A stretch of 7,429 nt of DNA. It comes from an uncultured bacterium (GTDB lineage Bacteria; Bacillota; Clostridia; Lachnospirales; Lachnospiraceae). The DNA is taken from contig CAMTFT010000074.1 of assembly GCA_947071365.1 (NCBI GenBank), forward strand, positions 1 through 7,429, written 5' to 3'. The notes under the pieces were generated by a model. That model saw only the letters and a list, made by a program, of their open reading frames with translations. It was not told the origin of the DNA and ran no database searches. The translations under genes were made by a program, and so were the position numbers. This document shows, in pieces, positions 1 through 5,822 of this stretch; positions within the stretch are counted from its first letter, which is position 1, and every line of letters starts with the position of its first letter.

Positions 1-44
1 CACCTATTAAGTCGTCGGCAGCGTCAGATGTGTATAAGAGACAG
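1..44 (+). other. Nextera i5/Read 1 adapter left on the contig (artefact)
   Basis: This is not genomic sequence. Positions 12-25 read TCGTCGGCAGCGTC and 26-44 read AGATGTGTATAAGAGACAG, which is the Illumina Nextera Read 1 transposase adapter ending in the 19-base Tn5 mosaic end. Positions 1-3 (CAC) fit the end of the P5 primer. Positions 4-11 (CTATTAAG) sit exactly where the i5 index belongs and match what I remember as index S518. Genomic sequence begins at 45. Confidence 0.98.
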
Positions 45-85
45 CCTTAATATTACGTATGTGTATATATTTTTCGTCAGGTATT

Positions 86-106
86 ATCCTGCATAGTGTA
101 CAGGAT
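86..106. repeat. Small inverted repeat downstream of pepT
   Basis: ATCCTG (86-91) and CAGGAT (101-106) form a perfect 6-bp stem with a 9-nt loop, 14 nt past the pepT stop codon in the direction of pepT transcription. No T-run follows on the minus strand, so this is at best a weak transcript-end hairpin. Otherwise 45-119 shows only AT-rich sequence. Confidence 0.35.
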
Positions 107-119
107 TCCCATTTCGCGG

Positions 120-1337
120 TTATCTCGCGTAACGCTTCACGATCCCCAGCAGGATCTCCACCACCAGATCCATTCCTTCGGCGGTGATATGCTCATAGGG
201 GCCGTGGAAAGCGTATCCGCCGGTGCCGAGATTCGGGCAGGGCAGGCCGCGGAAAGAGAGCTGTGCGCCGTCTGTGCCGCCGCGAATCGGGGAAACATCT
301 GGCTCCATACCGAGTTCCCGGATGGCTTCCTTCGCATTGTCCACGAGGTGCATACAGGGAGCCAGTACCTCTGCCATGTTGCGGTACTGCTGGCGGATGG
401 TCAGCTTTGCTGTGCCTTTCCCGTATTTTTCGTTGATGATTTTTTCGATATGGCGCAGCATTTCCTGTCGGCATTCAAAATGTTCGCTGCTGTGATCCCG
501 GACAATATATTGAAGCTTTGCGCTTTCTACAGTTCCCTGCATATCGGTCAGATGGAAGAAACCTTCGTACATATCGGTGTGAGCCGGCGTTTCAGCGGAG
601 GGAAGCATGCTGTTGATCTCCATTGCTACGAGAGCAGCGTTGATCATTCTGTTTTTCGATTCTCCGGGATGGATATTAAAGCCGTTTACTTCGAATTCTG
701 CACCGCAGGCGTTAAAATTCTCGTAGACGATTTCATTTTCGCAGCCGCCGTCAACGGTGTAGGCGTATTTCGCGCCAAAGCCCGGAATATCAAACTCTGC
801 CGCACCGCTGCCGACTTCCTCATCCGGCGTAAATCCGATGCAGACCTTTCCGTGGGGCATGTCTCCCTGAAGCAGCCGCTCGGCAAGCGTCATGATCTCA
901 GCAACTCCGGCCTTGTCGTCTGCTCCAAGAAGTGTCGTGCCGTCCGTCGTGATCAGTGTACGGCCCTTCAGGCTCTTCAGATGCGGGAATTTGTCAAGTG
1001 TCAGAGCTTTGCCGCTTGTTCCGAGAGTGACTTCATCACCGTCATAATTTTCATAAATCTGTGGATTTACATTCTCACCGCAGAAATCAGGGGCTGTGTC
1101 AATATGGGCGATAAATCCGATCCCCGGCTTGTCCTCATATCCGGGGGTGGCCGGAATCGTTCCGTAGACGTAGCAGTTATCCTCCATCCGCGCATCAGCG
1201 ATTCCGAGGTTCTTCATCTCTTCCACCAGCACTTTGGCAAGGTCAAACTGACGCTGTGTCGTAGGTACGGTGGTGCTGTTTTCATCGCTGGTGGTGTGGA
1301 TCTTAACGTAATTCAATAATCTTTGATATGCTTTCAT
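120..1337 (-). CDS. pepT: Peptidase T (tripeptide aminopeptidase, M20B)
   Basis: Cytosolic zinc aminotripeptidase that removes the N-terminal residue from tripeptides in the last steps of peptide use. The protein is 405 aa, close to the roughly 408 aa of the enteric enzyme, and complete. The M20 di-metal site is fully readable: H78 and D80 in GFIAHIDTAPD, bridging D140 in LLGADDKAG, catalytic E173 and metal ligand E174 in TPDEEVGSG, D196 in YTVDGG, and H378 in GGYAFHGPYEH. The IRGGTDGAQLS segment (351-361) is also family-typical. The intervening region of about residues 210-320 fits the lid/dimerisation domain. The ATG start is supported by an AGAAGGG ribosome binding site 7 nt upstream on the minus strand. 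It lies 70 nt after the reductase gene on the same strand and has its own candidate promoter in that gap, so co-transcription is possible but not required. The stop is TAA. Confidence 0.97.
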   Translation of the reverse strand: MKAYQRLLNYVKIHTTSDENSTTVPTTQRQFDLAKVLVEEMKNLGIADARMEDNCYVYGTIPATPGYEDKPGIGFIAHIDTAPDFCGENVNPQIYENYDGDEVTLGTSGKALTLDKFPHLKSLKGRTLITTDGTTLLGADDKAGVAEIMTLAERLLQGDMPHGKVCIGFTPDEEVGSGAAEFDIPGFGAKYAYTVDGGCENEIVYENFNACGAEFEVNGFNIHPGESKNRMINAALVAMEINSMLPSAETPAHTDMYEGFFHLTDMQGTVESAKLQYIVRDHSSEHFECRQEMLRHIEKIINEKYGKGTAKLTIRQQYRNMAEVLAPCMHLVDNAKEAIRELGMEPDVSPIRGGTDGAQLSFRGLPCPNLGTGGYAFHGPYEHITAEGMDLVVEILLGIVKRYAR

Positions 1338-1369
1338 ACAGTAACCCTTCTTTCTTGTTGTCTGCGTAT

Positions 1370-1398
1370 ATTTTAACAGACGTCCGCTTTTTTGTACA
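1370..1398 (-). promoter_or_regulatory. Candidate pepT promoter
   Basis: Read on the minus strand, TGTACA (1393-1398) is followed by a 17-nt spacer and TAAAAT (1370-1375), a reasonable sigma-A pair about 30 nt upstream of the pepT start codon. The -10 is flanked by a 5-bp inverted repeat, GTCTG (1360-1364) and CAGAC (1377-1381), which might be an operator half-site pair, but it is short enough to be chance. Confidence 0.5.
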
Positions 1399-1407
1399 GA
1401 TATTGAC

Positions 1408-2520
1408 TTACTGCGCCAGCGCCGCGATCTCCTTCAGCCGTTCCATGATCGGAAGATGCTGCGTACACTTACTTTCGCAGCTTCCGCACTGGATACAGGC
1501 AGATGCTTTTTCTGGCGGAAGGTTCCAGTGGCCGCTCAAGCGTGATGCCAGGCGGTCTTCTTTTTTGCTCAGAATTTTCTGATTGTAGGCATCCATGAAT
1601 TTGGGGATCTCGATGTCCTGGGGACATCCCTTGCAGTAACCGCAGCCGGTACAGAGATCATTCAGTGCCGGGCCTTTTGCGTTATACTTTGCAACAATTT
1701 CTTCTGCCGGTTCCTCGACGAGATTTTCCACTGCTTTTACAGCGTCATCCACATGGGCTTTTGTGGTGCAGCCTGCGAGGGCGACGGTGATCTCTTTGTG
1801 GGAGGCGACAAAGCGCAGTCCGGCCTGGGCTACGGTCAGATCAGTGCCTTCTGTCAGATAGGAAAAGGCATCCGGGTTTTGCGGGATCATTCCGCCGCCG
1901 AGGGGGTTCATGACAACGACGCCCATACCGTTTTCATGGGCTTTTTTGATGCCGCTCTGGCGGAAACGGTAATTCAGGGCGTTGTAGCCGATGAGCATTC
2001 CCTTGAATTTTCCGGTCTCTACGACTGTTTCAATATCATTTCCCTGCATATGGGAAGAAAAAACAATGTTCCGGATAAGTCCTTCTGATTTTGCCTCCTC
2101 AAAAAATCCGTAAAGCGCATCCACATGCTTCTGCCAGGATTCGAGATTCAGCATACACCACATATGGTAAAAATCAATATAGTCCGTATGTAAGCGGTCC
2201 AGGGACATTTCCAGCCTGCGGCGGAACGTATCTCTGGTGGGATGCTCCGTCCCCAGCGTACCGAAGTTGACCTTGGATGTGACGAAGACCTTACTCCGGT
2301 CTACCTGGGAGAGCGCCAGCCCGGTGATGATCTCGCTCTTGTCATCGCAGTAGGTGGGAGCAGTATCCCAGTAATTAATTCCCTTCTCATAGGCGTAAAG
2401 CGGAATTTCCGCACATTTTTCCAGCCGTCCGGCACGGACATCCTCCATATCGTAGCGCATGGTACCAAGGCCAACTGCCGAGACCTTCATATCAGTATTT
2501 CCGTATTGTTTGTAGTACAT
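1408..2520 (-). CDS. Aldo/keto reductase with C-terminal 4Fe-4S ferredoxin-like domain
   Basis: Predicted soluble oxidoreductase of 370 aa. Residues 1-270 form an aldo/keto reductase TIM barrel. The N-terminus MYYKQYGNTDMKVSAVGLGT is typical, and the catalytic tetrad can be placed at D52 and Y57 (NYWDTAPTY), K83 (VTSKVN) and H119 (DFYHMW). Residues 288-356 add two cysteine motifs, C290/C293/C296/C299 (CTGCGYCKGCP) and C342/C345/C348/C352 (CIQCGSCESKC), as in the clostridial reductases fused to a ferredoxin-type domain. Electrons may thus pass between iron-sulphur clusters and an NAD(P)H-dependent barrel; the substrate is unknown. The frame stays open 47 codons further upstream. I place the start at 2520 because GGAGA lies 6 nt before this ATG and the family N-terminus begins here. 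The second motif ends in CT rather than the common CP. It is followed by pepT after 70 nt. Confidence 0.93.
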   Translation of the reverse strand: MYYKQYGNTDMKVSAVGLGTMRYDMEDVRAGRLEKCAEIPLYAYEKGINYWDTAPTYCDDKSEIITGLALSQVDRSKVFVTSKVNFGTLGTEHPTRDTFRRRLEMSLDRLHTDYIDFYHMWCMLNLESWQKHVDALYGFFEEAKSEGLIRNIVFSSHMQGNDIETVVETGKFKGMLIGYNALNYRFRQSGIKKAHENGMGVVVMNPLGGGMIPQNPDAFSYLTEGTDLTVAQAGLRFVASHKEITVALAGCTTKAHVDDAVKAVENLVEEPAEEIVAKYNAKGPALNDLCTGCGYCKGCPQDIEIPKFMDAYNQKILSKKEDRLASRLSGHWNLPPEKASACIQCGSCESKCTQHLPIMERLKEIAALAQ

Positions 2521-2687
2521 ATCACTTCTCCTTTTATTTCCGCGGACAACGAGCCAGACAGCCATGCCAGCATGGTATTTGCGGCTGCCGCGGGGTATTT
2601 GAGTGTGAAAGCCTGCAGTGCGAAGTGACCTGAAGGCTTTCTTACATGGTAGTGCCTGCAAAAGCAGACCTGTGTTTCAATACAGAC
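2521..2687 (-). promoter_or_regulatory. Long structured leader of the reductase gene
   Basis: If transcription starts just downstream of the promoter at 2688-2716, the reductase mRNA has an untranslated leader of about 160 nt. It contains a strong hairpin with GAAAGCCT (2607-2614) pairing with AGGCTTTC (2634-2641), extended inward by CAG/CTG after one mismatch. It also holds the odd palindrome GCGGCTGCCGC (2581-2591) and CCATGC/GCATGG (2562-2575). An 8-base direct repeat GGTATTTG (2574-2581 and 2594-2601) brackets the middle palindrome with a 20-bp offset. No T-run follows any hairpin, so these are not intrinsic terminators. I do not recognise a known riboswitch class. The ribosome binding site GGAGA is at 2527-2531. 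Confidence 0.45.
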
Positions 2688-2716
2688 AGTATATCATTGG
2701 AAAACGGGAAGAACAA
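2688..2716 (-). promoter_or_regulatory. Candidate promoter of the reductase gene
   Basis: On the minus strand TTGTTC (2711-2716) is separated by 17 nt from TATACT (2688-2693). The -10 is good and the -35 keeps only the TTG. It is divergent from the repressor promoter starting at 2735, leaving fewer than 20 bp between the two -35 elements, so a protein bound at the repressor operators could influence both directions. Confidence 0.5.
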
Positions 2717-2734
2717 TAAAAATGTGTCAGCCTG

Positions 2735-2763
2735 TTGACAATAGTGGACTACTATGATAGTCT
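2735..2763 (+). promoter_or_regulatory. Promoter of the BlaI/BlaR1-like unit
   Basis: A perfect -35 TTGACA (2735-2740), a 17-nt spacer and TAGTCT (2758-2763), which keeps the T, A and final T that matter most in a -10. The predicted start near 2770 leaves a leader of about 33 nt. The spacer and -10 are covered by the first palindrome and the transcribed leader by the second, as expected for repression by the first gene product. Confidence 0.7.
2747..2762. promoter_or_regulatory. Predicted BlaI-type operator 1
   Basis: Imperfect 16-bp palindrome GACTACTATGATAGTC, identical to its reverse complement at 12 of 16 positions. It overlaps the promoter spacer and most of the -10. It shares GACTACTAT with the downstream palindrome. 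BlaI/MecI proteins bind dyads of related TACT/AGTA character as dimers, so binding by the adjacent repressor is a sound inference, not something shown. Confidence 0.7.
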
Positions 2764-2773
2764 GTAGATATAG

Positions 2774-2787
2774 ACTACTATAGTAGT
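2774..2787. promoter_or_regulatory. Predicted BlaI-type operator 2
   Basis: Perfect 14-bp palindrome ACTACTATAGTAGT just downstream of the predicted transcription start and 15 nt before the repressor start codon. Its centre is 26 bp from that of operator 1, about two and a half helical turns, so two dimers would sit on roughly opposite faces of the DNA. Confidence 0.75.
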
Positions 2788-2802
2788 AAGAAAGGACGCA
2801 AA

Positions 2803-3168
2803 ATGAGTGTAAAATTGTTTGATTCAGAATTAAAGGTCATGAATGTATTGTGGCGTGAAGGGGATTGCACAGCAAAGTATATCGCAGGGATATTGAACCG
2901 GGAGATCGGGTGGAATAAAAATACGACGTATACTCTGATAAAGAGATGTATGAAGAAGGGAGCCATTGAGCGCTCAGAACCGAATTTTATGTGCCGGGCT
3001 CTGATAGGGAAAGAAGAGGTACAGGAGGCAGAGACAAAAGATCTGGTTAACAGGCTGTATGATGGCTCCGTAGATAAACTGTTTGCGGCATTGCTTGGCG
3101 GGAAAGAGCTTTCGGGGGAGCAGATTTTGCGGTTAAAGGAGATCGTCAGAGATATGGAAGAGAGGTGA
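2803..3168 (+). CDS. BlaI/MecI/CopY-family transcriptional repressor
   Basis: A 121-aa DNA-binding repressor of the Penicillinase_R family, the usual length. Residues 5-70 form the winged helix, starting LFDSELKVMNVLW, with NKNTTYTLIKRCMKKGAI (38-55) as the recognition-helix region and ERSEPNFMCRAL as the wing. Residues 75-121 are helical and fit the dimerisation half, where family members are cleaved on induction. The ATG has AAAGGA 6 nt upstream. The two palindromes in front of the gene suggest it represses its own operon. In known systems a BlaR1-type membrane protease inactivates the repressor; here that partner gene follows after 5 nt but carries a stop codon. The repressor itself looks intact. 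No beta-lactamase is present in the window, so its other targets, if any, lie elsewhere. Confidence 0.93.
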   Translation: MSVKLFDSELKVMNVLWREGDCTAKYIAGILNREIGWNKNTTYTLIKRCMKKGAIERSEPNFMCRALIGKEEVQEAETKDLVNRLYDGSVDKLFAALLGGKELSGEQILRLKEIVRDMEER

Positions 3169-3173
3169 CATGA

Positions 3174-4352
3174 ATGAGCCTGATGAGGATGAGTCTTTCC
3201 GGTGCGGTTTTTATTCTGGTGATACTGTTTGTCAGGATGCTTTTGAAGAACCATTTGCCGAAGCGGACTTTTCCAGTTCTGTAGGCCGCAGCGCTAATAC
3301 GCCTGCTTGTTCCGTTTTCCGTGCCGTCAACTGTGAACATCTATTCGGCAATTCGAAAATGGGAATTGCCCGGGAGGGTGGCGGAAGGTATCTGGCGGGG
3401 AAATGCAGGGGTCGGACAGCCTGCCTTAGAACTTTCGGGAATTTGCGGAAAACAGCCTGGATTGCCGGCGGTATGTATACCGGTCATAATATATCTGGCG
3501 GGCGCGCTGCTTTGCTGCGGATTTTTTGTATCTGCTTATTTCAGGTGGTACAGAGAATTCCGGATGTCATTGCCGATAAATAATGATTTCATTCAGAAGT
3601 GGTATGGGGCGCATCCGTGTTTTCGAAAAATCATGATTCGTCAGTCTCAGGCGGTGACATCGCCTTTGTCATATGGAATTCTGCGCCCGGTCATACTGAT
3701 GCCGAAAGAGACGGACTGGGAAAACACGGATGAGCTTCAGTACATTCTGGAACATGAGTATATACATATCCGGCGTTTCGATTCATCATTAAAGCTGGTT
3801 ATGATTGCGGCGCTCTGCATCCACTGGTTTAATCCATTTGTATGGGGCATGTATGTTTTCATCAATCGGGATATAGAGCTGTCCTGCGATGAAGGTGTGG
3901 TTCGACGGTTTGGAAGGGGAGCACAGTCTGCATATGCAATGACTTTGATCCATATGGAAGAAAAGAGGAGCAGGCTTGCACCATTGTGCAGCGGATTTGG
4001 GAAAGATGCAGTGGAAGAAAGGGTAATTGCGGTGATGAGAATGAAAAAAGTTTCAAAGATATCAGGCATTTTGGCCGCAGGATTGGTATTCTGTATTGTT
4101 TCCGTTTTTGCAACATCCTCTGGTGCATCGGATGTTTCGGCAATAACGCAGGAGGATACGATAAGGAAAACTGTTCCGAAAAATTATACAGCGCAACAGG
4201 AAATTCCTGATACGATATGCTATGAGGAATATATCGACGGGAGCTGGTGGGGCGGTATTTTGGCCAGGGAAGGCAAGCGACGGCTTCCCGGGACAGAACT
4301 GTATCAGGCGACATTTGCCGGGGATCTGTATGAAAGGCAGACAAAGCACTAA
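3174..4352 (+). pseudogene. BlaR1/MecR1-like M56 membrane metalloprotease, interrupted by an in-frame TAG
   Basis: Signal-transducing membrane zinc protease that would relieve repression by the upstream BlaI-like protein. The 393-codon frame begins at ATG 3174 (AGGTG 6 nt upstream), and codon 37 (3282-3284) is TAG. Both flanks match the family: MSLSGAVFILVILFVRMLL and LPKRTFPVL before it, AAALIRLLVPFSVPSTVNIY after it. The stop therefore replaces the usual Trp, one G-to-A change from TGG. Beyond it all is open and typical: membrane segments near 97-120, 205-227 and 296-315, zinc motif HEYIH (H194, H198, catalytic E195), and ELSCDE (235-240). The C-terminus ends in a short beta-rich sensor-like tail (about 350-385), not a penicillin-binding domain. 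As read, only a 36-residue peptide is made. A GTG at 3321 could restart translation but has no clear ribosome binding site. A sequencing error is the main alternative. Confidence 0.85.
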
Positions 4353-4374
4353 GGTGTATAGGATTAAAAAGATC

Positions 4375-4406
4375 AAGGGAAGCTTCGGCTTCTCTTTTTT
4401 TGTTTT
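4375..4406 (+). terminator. Intrinsic terminator of the BlaI/BlaR1-like unit
   Basis: A 9-bp stem (AAGGGAAGC 4375-4383 with GCTTCTCTT 4388-4396, one G-T wobble) is closed by a TTCG tetraloop. Its 3' arm runs into a T-run at 4395-4401, followed after one G by four more T. It lies 22 nt after the protease stop codon and isolates that unit from the downstream operon, which has its own promoter. Confidence 0.92.
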
Positions 4407-4470
4407 CTATGAAAGTGTGTTTGGTAAAACAAAAATACTCCGGGAGATCATACTTTTGTTCTAAAAGGTA

Positions 4471-4499
4471 TTGACAGAATAGTGAGTTAGTGATATGGT
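4471..4499 (+). promoter_or_regulatory. Promoter of the GntR-ABC operon
   Basis: A perfect -35 TTGACA (4471-4476), a 17-nt spacer and TATGGT (4494-4499). The predicted start near 4506 leaves a leader of about 55 nt before the preferred GTG start codon. The -10 overlaps the left arm of a large inverted repeat. Confidence 0.8.
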
Positions 4500-4520
4500 T
4501 AATTACATAAGTAATGAACC
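4497..4520. promoter_or_regulatory. Predicted operator of the GntR/YtrA-like repressor
   Basis: Inverted repeat with arms GGTTAATTAC (4497-4506) and GTAATGAACC (4511-4520) around a 4-nt centre. It equals its reverse complement at 20 of 24 positions. It covers the end of the -10 and the transcription start, the standard position for autorepression by the first gene. It also contains the upstream in-frame ATG at 4514, which argues that this ATG is not the translation start. Confidence 0.75.
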
Positions 4521-4561
4521 ATATAAGCAAGAGCCGGCAAACAGATAAGGAAGTGAACATA

Positions 4562-4945
4562 GTGAATGAGATCCTGACACAGGAAAAATCAATTTATATC
4601 CAGATCAAAGAGATGATTGAGAATGACATCCTGCGCGATATTCTTCTGGAGGAGGAGCGTGTTCCCAGCACGAATGAGCTGGCGAAGCTGTACGCGATCA
4701 ATCCGGCCACGGCGGCGAAGGGAGTGAACCTGCTGGTGGATGAAGAGATCCTGTATAAAAAGCGCGGGATAGGAATGTTCGTATCGAAGGGGGCAAAAAA
4801 GAGGATCATGGAGAAGCGAAAAGAGCATTTTTACGATGATTATGTAAAGAGCCTGCTGGCAGAGGCAGGGAGTCTTGGGATCACAAAAAAAGAATTGATT
4901 GCGATGATTGAAAACGCCAGAGACGGAGGAATGGAAAATGAGTGA
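4562..4945 (+). CDS. GntR-family (YtrA-like) transcriptional repressor
   Basis: A 127-aa DNA-binding protein with the short architecture of the YtrA branch: a GntR winged helix at about residues 8-77 (SIYIQIKEMIENDIL, then VPSTNELAKLYAINPATAAK with the recognition helix, and the GIGMFVSKGA wing). A helical tail of about 45 residues (86-120) replaces a large effector domain. The frame is open upstream to ATG 4514, but that ATG sits inside the operator palindrome and lacks a ribosome binding site. GTG 4562 has AGGAAG 8 nt upstream, so I choose it; GTG 4553 is less well placed. Such repressors control their own ABC transporter operon and are relieved by cell-envelope-active compounds or related signals; the ligand here is unknown. 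Its stop codon overlaps the start of the ATPase gene by 8 bp. Confidence 0.92.
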   Translation: MNEILTQEKSIYIQIKEMIENDILRDILLEEERVPSTNELAKLYAINPATAAKGVNLLVDEEILYKKRGIGMFVSKGAKKRIMEKRKEHFYDDYVKSLLAEAGSLGITKKELIAMIENARDGGMENE

Positions 4946-5822
4946 ACTGACTGCGAAGGGAATTGTAAAAACGTATGGAAATAAAGATGTACTGCACGGT
5001 GTGGATCTTACGCTGGAATCAGGGAAGATCTACGGCCTGATCGGAAGGAACGGAGCCGGAAAGACGACACTGCTGTCGATACTGACTTCTCAGAATCCGG
5101 CGACCTCTGGCACGGTCACTTTTGACGGACAGCCGGTATGGGAAAATCCGGCTGTGCTGGAGCATCTGTGCTTCGCCAGAGAGCTGAATCCGATGACAGG
5201 CAGCAATGCAAATCCGATGAAGGTAAAGGAATATCTGCGGATCGCAGCGACCTTTTTTCCACACTGGGATAAGGAGATGGCGGATCGCCTGATCAAAAAA
5301 TTTGACCTGGATGTAAAGAAAAAGATCAGCAAGCTGTCAAAGGGTATGCTTTCCATGGTGACGATCATTGTGGCAATGGCGAGTAAGGCAGAGTTTACTT
5401 TTCTGGATGAGCCGGTGGCGGGACTGGATGTCGTTGCCAGAGAGCAGTTCTATGAGCTTTTGGTGGAGGAGTTCAGTGAGACGGGGCGAACCTTCGTGAT
5501 ATCGACACATATCATTGAGGAGGCGTCCGATGTGCTGGAGGAAGTCATCATTGTGGATCAGGGTAAAATCCTTTTGAAAGAGAATACTCAGGAACTGCTG
5601 GAGCGAAGTTTCCATATCAGCGGCCATGAGGATGAAGTAGACCGGGCGACAGAGGGAATGACAGTGCATCACGAAGAACATCTAGGACGCAGCAAGGGCG
5701 TATCGGTCATTCTTGAGCCGGGACAGAGGATACCGGAGCAGTATGATGTGACGGTGCAGAAAATGAGCCTGCAGAAAGTATTTGTTGCGCTTTGCGGGGA
5801 GGAGTCGGGACATGAAAGGTAG
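4938..5822 (+). CDS. ABC transporter ATP-binding protein (YtrB/YhcH-like)
   Basis: A 294-aa nucleotide-binding subunit that would power the two permeases encoded next. Motifs in order: Walker A GRNGAGKTT (36-44, K42), signature LSKGM (133-137) in place of LSGGQ, Walker B FTFLDE (153-158, catalytic E158), D-loop AGLD (161-164) and switch H191 in ISTHIIEEA. At the Q-loop position the sequence reads CFARE, with Glu82 apparently replacing Gln. Residues 215-294 are a C-terminal extension common to this export-type subfamily. The start is ATG 4938, 7 nt after GGAGGA and overlapping the repressor gene by 8 bp; the frame continues 10 codons upstream without a better site. The overlap with the next gene is 11 bp, so translation is probably coupled. 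The gene ends in TAG, which shows that TAG is an ordinary stop codon in this genome. Confidence 0.95.
   Translation: MSELTAKGIVKTYGNKDVLHGVDLTLESGKIYGLIGRNGAGKTTLLSILTSQNPATSGTVTFDGQPVWENPAVLEHLCFARELNPMTGSNANPMKVKEYLRIAATFFPHWDKEMADRLIKKFDLDVKKKISKLSKGMLSMVTIIVAMASKAEFTFLDEPVAGLDVVAREQFYELLVEEFSETGRTFVISTHIIEEASDVLEEVIIVDQGKILLKENTQELLERSFHISGHEDEVDRATEGMTVHHEEHLGRSKGVSVILEPGQRIPEQYDVTVQKMSLQKVFVALCGEESGHER

Noticed and set aside
86..106. Intrinsic terminator of pepT
   Set aside because: The hairpin is not followed by a T-run on the minus strand; the sequence beyond is A-rich instead.
96..1319. Long open frame on the plus strand (over 400 codons) antisense to pepT
   Set aside because: It mirrors the pepT codons almost end to end, has no ribosome binding site or recognisable domain, and its product is unlike any family I know. 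pepT has all catalytic residues.
2521..2661. 47-codon N-terminal extension of the reductase
   Set aside because: The strong ribosome binding site and the conserved family N-terminus both point to ATG at 2520. The upstream part is rich in palindromes and reads as leader.
3282..3284. TAG as a reassigned or suppressed sense codon
   Set aside because: The ABC ATPase gene ends with TAG at 5820-5822 in a normal place, and no other gene has internal TAG codons, so a changed code is unlikely. No selenocysteine- or pyrrolysine-type context was recognised.
3170..3583. Plus-strand frame starting at ATG 3170 that could bypass the amber codon
   Set aside because: It is in a different frame from the M56 protease, gives a protein without recognisable membrane segments or motifs, and starts 4 nt before the true ATG. 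It is a shadow frame, not a frameshifted version of the protease.
3862..4560. Minus-strand frame of about 230 codons opposite the end of the protease gene
   Set aside because: It crosses an intrinsic terminator and a promoter of the plus strand, and its translation has no family features.
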